Source: Macrocybe gigantea (lineage: Eukaryota > Basidiomycota > Agaricomycetes > Agaricales > Callistosporiaceae). Taken from it: a stretch of 64,000 nucleotides of DNA. The notes beneath the pieces are model-generated. The model did not search any database, was not told the DNA's origin, and worked only from the letters and a program-made list of their open reading frames with translations. Of the stretch, positions 57,898-64,000 are shown in pieces. The position numbers and the translations under genes are program-made. The stretch covers positions 558,001 through 622,000 of the forward strand of contig SJRY01000111.1 in assembly GCA_011319805.1 (NCBI GenBank). Direction: 5' to 3'. Every line of letters starts with the position of its first letter. Within the stretch, counting starts at the first letter, position 1.

Positions 57898-59425
57898 ATG
57901 TCTAGACGTTCGCTGTCATCGTCACCGCCGCCGCCTGCCAAGCGACCCAGGATAGATCATCTCACATCAGAGGATTTCAAAAATGGCGTATTCCTTGCAC
58001 CTATGGTGCGGTCTGGTGCATGTAAGGCACAAATGTCATGGCGCTTGGGATCTCATTGCTCACATTCCATACAGTGCCGACGAGACTTTTCGCACTCAAG
58101 CACGGTGCCACGCTGGTATGGGCCCCAGAAATGGTAGACAAGGCTATTCTACATTCTGAACGTGTTGTCGATCGTATGTGCCACCGACCGAAATCCATGG
58201 TTTTGCGTGACTAACTTTCTACAGCCGTGACGGGGGTGATATCTTACAACGGCCAGTCCAAGGCCATATTCACTACACACCCAATCGAGAAACCGTATCT
58301 CATCTTTCAGATTGGATCCTCCGATCCCGAATTGGCCGTGCAGGCGGCGCGAATGGTCATGCAGGACATCTCAGGCATCGACCTCAACTGTGGCTGTCCG
58401 AAGCCGTTCTCGACCCACGCCGGTATGGGCGCTGCGCTGCTCACGAACCCAGATCTGCTCTGCAGCATCCTGACCGCACTCAGGAAGGCGATGCCGCCCG
58501 ACATCACGGTATCAGCAAAGATCCGTCTCCTGCCATCGCAGGAGGATACGCTTAAGCTCGTCGAGCGCATCGTAAACACGGGGATCAGCAACCTAACAGT
58601 ACATTGCAGGACGCGCAATATGAGAGACAAAGACCCGGCGATGATTGAACGGCTGAGAGAGATCGTCAGTTTTGTGGAAAGCCTCGGTAAAGGGGTTGCC
58701 GTTGTTGAGAACGGCGATTGTCAAGGCTGGGAGGATGCGAAACGTGTCCGCGAAGTCACAGGTTTGCCATCATTCGTACCTATATGCAATGAAATCTGAC
58801 ATTGCATTCAACTTATCCTTAGGAGCGCATTCAGTCATGATTGCTAGGGCTGCAGAAGCTAACCCAACGTGCTTCTCCCCTGAACCGCTGAAAGACATTG
58901 AAAAGACCTTGATTCCATCTTATCTGCGCTTGGTAGCGTGTCTTTCTCGTGAGGAATGAATGCCTGGTTAACGAACCCCTCTAGTCCAAATACTTAGACC
59001 ACCATTGGTCCCTGACGAAGTTCTGCGTTACGCAATTCAGAGGCCAACATGTCAACGTCACAAAAGCAGAGGCACACAGGTTGAAACAAGTCATCATTCA
59101 GTCGAAGAATTTTGACGGCGTGCAAGGGCTCGTTGACTCATGGTCAGGTGAAGAAGAATTTAAGGAAATTGTTCGGACTATCGAAAGGTGTCCACCCCGT
59201 CAGCATCGTCTGACCATGTTGACTATCCCTCAAGCTTCATATCCCGATATCGAAGAGATGGACAACTTCACGCCTCCTAACACGCAGAACCCGGAACCAC
59301 CGGGCTTTGGAGCACCACTACTGCCTGGTAGAATGTTCATACCTGCCATGATCTCTGGACACGATTCTTTGACACCAACCCCAACCCCAACACCTGGAAT
59401 TTCTCAGTCCACAGCAATGCTGTAA
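57898..59425 (+). CDS. dus2: tRNA-dihydrouridine synthase Dus2
   Basis: About five exons. The TIM-barrel FMN enzyme begins F-L-A-P-M-V-R-S-G, with V-P-T-R-L-F-A-L-K-H-G-A after a splice, then I-F-Q-I-G-S-S-D-P-E, I-D-L-N-C-G-C-P-K, the catalytic Cys among these, T-V-S-A-K-I-R-L-L and N-L-T-V-H-C-R-T-R. Later come V-V-E-N-G-D-C and A-E-A-N-P-T-C-F, then K-Y-L-D-H-H and F-R-G-Q-H-V-N. Dus2 reduces U20 of the D loop in cytosolic tRNAs. The N-terminus is Ser/Pro-rich with a basic K-R-P-R patch; an upstream in-frame ATG (57793) could add a basic presequence. The last 60 residues include a P-T-P-T-P-T run. Its stop is 126 bp from the convergent carboxylase gene. Confidence 0.9.
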
Positions 59426-59551
59426 TCAAGCTGGACGGCACACACACTCAGAATATGGACGCACTTTCTTTTCTTTCAACGCACCAGCATTTAGATTGAT
59501 GCAAGATCCGTAATGAACTTGGCCAACTACGCGTACTTATTCCGCTCCCAC

Positions 59552-62500
59552 CTATTCGACATCAGTCTCGATATCAACTAATTCCCTGCCCTCTTCTACC
59601 ATCTCACCGTTCTTGCACCCAATGGCCTTGACAGTGCCTCCAACACTGGCTCTCAGTGTCGTCTCCGTCTTCATGCTCTCCAAGATTACCACGGCTTGAC
59701 CCGCTTCTACATGATCACCAACCTTGACGCGGACCTCTACGACCAGACTGGGCATGGGCGCTTTCAGTGCCCCCTTGGCTGCCTTCAGCACGTCTCCTCC
59801 TAGAGAAAGCAGCCAGTTGGGAGAAGGGACCACCACCGTTGTTTTGTGCCCATTGCTAAACATGTGTAGTCGCTCCATCGTATTGAGCGAGGCTGAAGCG
59901 GGGACCCAAGGAAGAGGTGGCTGAGCAACAATGGTTGTACTTGAGAATTTAGCATTGAGGGTCGTCGACAACATGGATTGGGATGTGAGATGCGCCGGCA
60001 CAGAATTGAAGATTTGGGTATCAGAGCCAATGCATACAGTTACATCATAAAGATCTGATGCTTCGGCGGGCATGACGCGAACGATGGTGGATTCGTCGGG
60101 ATTTGTGTCTGTCTTCAGGACAATCGTGCGTTCGTATTTGTCGCCACCGAAGCGTCGCGATGACAAGGACATCCATGGAGAGACTGCATTGGTTGTTGAG
60201 ATTGGGCTATCTCGTATAGTCAAGAACAGGGCTGCCTGAGCAAACAGTTCTGCATTCGGTTGAAGAACTGGAGGAAATAACTCATTCAAATGTTTCTGTT
60301 GATCATCAAACCATTGCATCTTTAGAGATAGAACAAACACAAACCGGAATGAAGCCCGTCTCTAGCTCTTGGTTCACGAACGACTCATTGCCCGCCAGAG
60401 TGCGCAAGAACTCAACATTTGTCGAGACGCCGACTACATGGTAGTCGTCAAGTGATTTACGCAGCATCCGCAGGGCTTCCGTCCTGTCTCTACCATGGAC
60501 GATCACCTTTGCGATCATCGGGTCGTAGAAGACGCCTATCTCCGAACCTTGAGTAAACCCCTGCTCTATTCGCAATGACGGCTGTATCTGGGTAGTGTCC
60601 ACGGTCTGTTCCGGTGCGAAGTCGAATCCGGAAGACGAAGGGGGGTATGGTGTGGCGAAAACATGTGTTGGCGTTGGCGTAGAGAGGTGTATGAGAGAAC
60701 CGGAGTCAGGGAGAAAATTATTTCGTGGGTTTTCCGCGTATATTCGTGCCTCAAAAGCATGTCCAACAAGGGGAATAGATGATTGCTTCAGTGGGAGCGG
60801 ATTGCCTGCGGCTACCTGTGACAACAGAGTGAACGCTGAATTTCGGATAGTAGATATAATTGTCTACCTCTAATTGCCATTCTACCAAATCTAATCCTGT
60901 TACCATCTCGGTGACAGGGTGCTCTACTTGTAATCGTGTGTTCCTGTTATAAGCGACATCATGAGCATCGATGCCTGCATAGCAGAGTGAAAAGCGCCTA
61001 CATCTCCATGAAATAAAATCTCTGGGTGTCGTTATCAAAGATGAATTCAACTGTCCCGGCGCTAACATAATGAACTGCTTTCGCGGCCGCTACCGCCTTT
61101 GCACTCAGGTCTGCGCGAAGTTCAGGCGAAAGGCCAGGAGCAGGTGCCTACTCAGCCACATCAATTCCATGCAACCGTTGGAAATAGAACTCAAAGTTAC
61201 CTCTTCAATAATCTTCTGATTACGCCTTTGCACAGAACAGTCTCTTTCCCAGAGACTAACTACGTTTCCGTGGGTGTCGGCGAAGACTTGAACTTCAACG
61301 TGGCGTGGTCTCTCGATATACTTCTCTATCAATACAGTGTCGTTCCCAAAGGCTTTCAACGACTCTCGCTTTGCCGAAGACAATGATTCTTGGAAAGCTG
61401 TCGCAGAACCTTCATGGACAACGCGCATGCCTTTCCCGCCGCCACCATGGATGGCTTTAATCAGCACCGGAAAACCTGCGCAGAGCCTCGGTCATGTCGT
61501 TAACGGGACGAGCTGCGTGGGCATTACCTATGTGCTGAGCTTGTGAATATAGAAATTCCGGGTCCTGATTTTCTCCATGGTATCCTGGGACACATGGAAC
61601 TCCGGCGCCTAATCCGAATGTAAGGTCATTGATCCTCGACACTAGGGATTTACGCGCCGGTCATGATATTCTTAGATTCGCTGGGTGAAAAAAGTCATAA
61701 GCATAGGAGGGTGGCAAATAACACCACACGTACGACTTAGAACCCATGTTGACAATCGCGCTGGCTGGGGGCCCGATGAACACAATGCCTTCCTTAGCTA
61801 GTCGTTCGGCAAACTCGGCGTTTTCACTAAGAAAACCGTAGCTAACATCTCACAAACACTCCTCAGCATACCACAAGGCAAGTTTTATGCACAATAGTCG
61901 TACCCAGGGTGAACGGCCTATCTAAATGAATAAGTCAAAACATTCGACGGGGTTACGAGGATGGAAATCGCACCTGTGCCCCACTTCTGTGACAAACTTC
62001 GATGAGTTTGTCCATTCTAAGCTGTTTCAAGTTAAAAGGCAGGACTGAGTGTTCTTTGAGGCATGTCACGAACGTAGCTCTCCGCTGACGGTGCCGGCCC
62101 AATGCAATACGCTTCATCTGCCTGATTGCACAGAAATGGAGTAAATGACTGCGGCATCACGAAGACAGAACATACCATCTTTACGTGTAAAGCATTCTCA
62201 TCCACCTCGCTATACACAGCAACAGTCCTGATGCCGAGTTTCCTCGCAGTACGAATAACACGACACGCGATTTCACCTCTGTACATTCGAGATTACCGAG
62301 ATGTTCCTTCAAGGACGTAGAATACGCGCCTATTGGCTATCAAGATCTTATTGAAGTGTGGTTTCCTCGGTTGTTCGGCTGTGCCTAGACAACGCATACA
62401 GTCAACCTTTGTATGATGCACGTTTCTTTGCCTTGGGTTACCAGCAGAGACAGAAGCGTAGGCGCGACGCCCGTCCTGCCAGGATGCCGCAGGAGAACTC

Positions 62501-62664
62501 AGCGTCCCTGACCGAAAATGCGATCTGCTGCATGGTTGAAAAGCTGATGACGGGCTGGGACGTGACGAGATCGCTCTACCGACGTATGCGCTGCGTTGCA
62601 AAGGATTCAACGCAATTACTGCGCGCGGTATGTGTCTGGACACTGCGTGGTTGGAAGGGATCAT
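59552..62664 (-). CDS. mccA: 3-methylcrotonyl-CoA carboxylase, biotin-carrying alpha subunit (mitochondrial)
   Basis: About ten exons, roughly 740 residues. A Ser/Arg-rich mitochondrial presequence leads to [15 protein letters not shown], the biotin carboxylase start, built across an intron (62279-62329) with a GC donor. Then V-H-P-G-Y-G-F-L-S-E-N, the ATP-grasp loop [19 protein letters not shown] and [13 protein letters not shown]. The C-terminal biotinyl domain reads K-A-P-M-P-S then [10 protein letters not shown] with Lys at 59671-59669. MCC converts 3-methylcrotonyl-CoA to 3-methylglutaconyl-CoA in leucine breakdown; its beta subunit is not in this window. The splice before G-V-P-C-V-P-G-Y (near 61610-61660) is off by one base, possibly another missing base. 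The 5' end may start at a later Met. Confidence 0.93.
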
Positions 62665-62773
62665 GTTGGAAGCAAACGAAGGGGGATGGATTGTTTGCGG
62701 ATGGTCTGGTCACTACAAGTGGCCGGAGATCCGGGTCACATGATCTGGGGTAGCATACATGTGATGTCATTAA

Positions 62774-64000
62774 CTAGGCGCGCACTTTGACAACGACCTT
62801 CTCGCCGCTCAGGCGGTTGTTGCGCAACAAGTCCAATCCAGTGCCCACTCTTTCCTTGAAACTACCCTCATCAAGCAATCTAACATGGTTCGGTTGGATA
62901 TATCCTCCTTCCAGCAGCTTCGGTAATATCTTGGGCATGAGATTCGCCTTTAAGAATTCATCCTGTCTCGCAACAAATCAGGGACGAATTCTTGAGTGAA
63001 CTTGTCTGACCTCACCGATTGATGTAAGAACGTCCTGACACCGATGAGTTTCGTGCCTTTTGGCAGCGGGTTCTTATGATCGGGTATTTTCATATACATC
63101 TGACCCGTGGTCGTCAAAGTATTCCCTTCCTTCAGCGGCAACAGGACCGCAACAGAGCCGTCGATTTCGACAATCTTCGCAATGGCAGAAAGCGTACTAT
63201 CCGCGGTGATGCAGTCAATGACGAGCTTGAGTTTACCCCCGGCTGCTTTGGAAATCTGGTCCAGAAAATCAGGGTCCTTGTAATCAATCGTCAATGTCGC
63301 GCCGAGCGATCGAAGATACTGGTGATGCTTGGTAGAAGCAGTCACGATGATGTTCCTGTAGCCGGAAAGGTGGAGCAGTTGGATAATATATTGCCCTGCA
63401 GTCGCACCAGCGCCATAGACTAGAATGGGCTCAGAGGCAAGAGGAGGGGCAGTCGTGGCAGGGAACACTTCCGGGAGCGGGAATGCAAGCTGATTGAAGA
63501 GTGTGTAGAATGCCGTCACGAAATTGTCCGGAATTGTTGCGGCTGCGTCCAAGGGCAGCGAGTCCGGAATCTAAATACGACTTTAGCGCTTCTGTGCTGA
63601 TCTCCATCACAAAACATGACGTCACCTTGGCACAGACAGTCCTCGGTTGGATGCTGTACTCTTGCATACCCTTGGAACGAGATCCTAGGATATACGAAAA
63701 AGCAGTGACCTATCCCCCAAAAGAAAACATCAGCAGAGATGTCCAAGTGTAGCCGTTCATACTGACGTACACGATCGCCAACCTTCAGGTCATCCACTCC
63801 GGGACCCACTTCAGCAATGGTCCCAGCAGCGTTGAACCCCAGGACAAACGGGTAGTTGTCTACCATGAAGCCTGAATCGACCATGTAGGTGTCGGAGGTG
63901 ATCATAGAAGAATACTCGACTTTCAGAAGCACTTCGCCATTGCCAGGTGACTCTGTGGGCACTTTGATGACGTCAAATTGCCCCTTGGCGGTCGTAGCAA
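62774..64000 (-). CDS. MDR-family oxidoreductase (zinc-independent quinone/enoyl reductase type), 5' end beyond right edge
   Basis: Visible exons are 64000-63771, 63709-63626, 63570-63016 and 62962-62774, all phase 0. The first visible residues (A-K-G-Q-F-D-V-I-K-V-P) precede the GroES-like domain (G-E-V-L-L-K-V-E-Y, N-A-A-G-T-I-A-E-V-G-P-G-V, V-G-D-R-V). The Rossmann domain has V-Y-G-A-G-A-T-A-G-Q-Y-I-I-Q-L, G-A-T-L-T-I-D-Y-K and L-V-I-D-C. The end is R-N-N-R-L-S-G-E-K-V-V-V-K-V-R-A. No catalytic zinc Cys/His set is seen, which suggests an NADPH-dependent quinone or enoyl reductase of the trans-enoyl/toxin-reductase-like fungal type. The substrate is unknown. Only the first 10-15 residues appear to be missing. 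Confidence 0.9.

Overview
The window is nuclear DNA of a filamentous basidiomycete, almost certainly an Agaricomycete. The evidence is dense genes on both strands, many 45-70 nt introns with CTGAC-like branch points, a class I hydrophobin, a GH128 glucanase, a PDR-type ABC transporter, fungal F-box and Zn2Cys6 proteins, and eukaryotic housekeeping genes (FCP1, ING, Fip1, HAT2, Dopey, Snu114, calnexin). Most genes had to be assembled by hand from several reading frames. Intron positions come from GT/GC...AG signals, phase, and recall of the protein families.

Layout, left to right. 1-577 (-): a gene cut by the left edge. 578-3096: no supportable gene. 3.1-9.2 kb (-): an orphan Agaricomycete protein, an F-box protein, a SIKE/SCI1-like STRIPAK coiled-coil protein and RNase H1. 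10.0-13.0 kb (+): FCP1 CTD phosphatase. 13.4-15.1 kb: a Zn2Cys6 protein and a bHLH protein, head to head. 15.6-16.4 kb: a BSP-type metalloprotease ending in a possible CaaX box, followed by an intron-containing tRNA-Leu. 18.1-21.5 kb: a hydrophobin, a 75-residue protein and an ING/PHD protein. 21.8-26.7 kb: Fip1 (-), mitochondrial uL10m (+), BMT5 (-), RAMP4 (+). 26.8-30.5 kb: HAT2/MSI1 (-), ATP synthase subunit e (-), a GFA-family protein (+). 30.7-39.3 kb: an unknown disordered protein and the 6.8-kb Dopey/DOP1 gene. 39.5-42.8 kb (-): an EF-hand secretory protein and a GH128 glucanase. 44.3-50.4 kb (+): the ABC transporter. 51.0-55.4 kb: prefoldin 1 (-) and Snu114 (+). 55.6-59.4 kb (+): calnexin and Dus2. 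59.6-64 kb (-): the 3-methylcrotonyl-CoA carboxylase alpha subunit and an MDR-family oxidoreductase cut by the right edge. The neighbours are mostly unrelated in function. There is no gene cluster, mobile element, CRISPR array or evident new system.

Three things stand out. First, at least 13 places in conserved genes break the reading frame, and every one is repaired by adding a single base, usually in a short homopolymer. This looks like systematic under-calling in the assembly rather than pseudogenes. Second, six introns have GC instead of GT at the donor, each directly after AG. Third, the fip1 gene has a start codon split by an intron and a 10-nt microexon. Short exons of 14, 15 and 21 nt occur in hat2, the ABC gene and the EF-hand gene.
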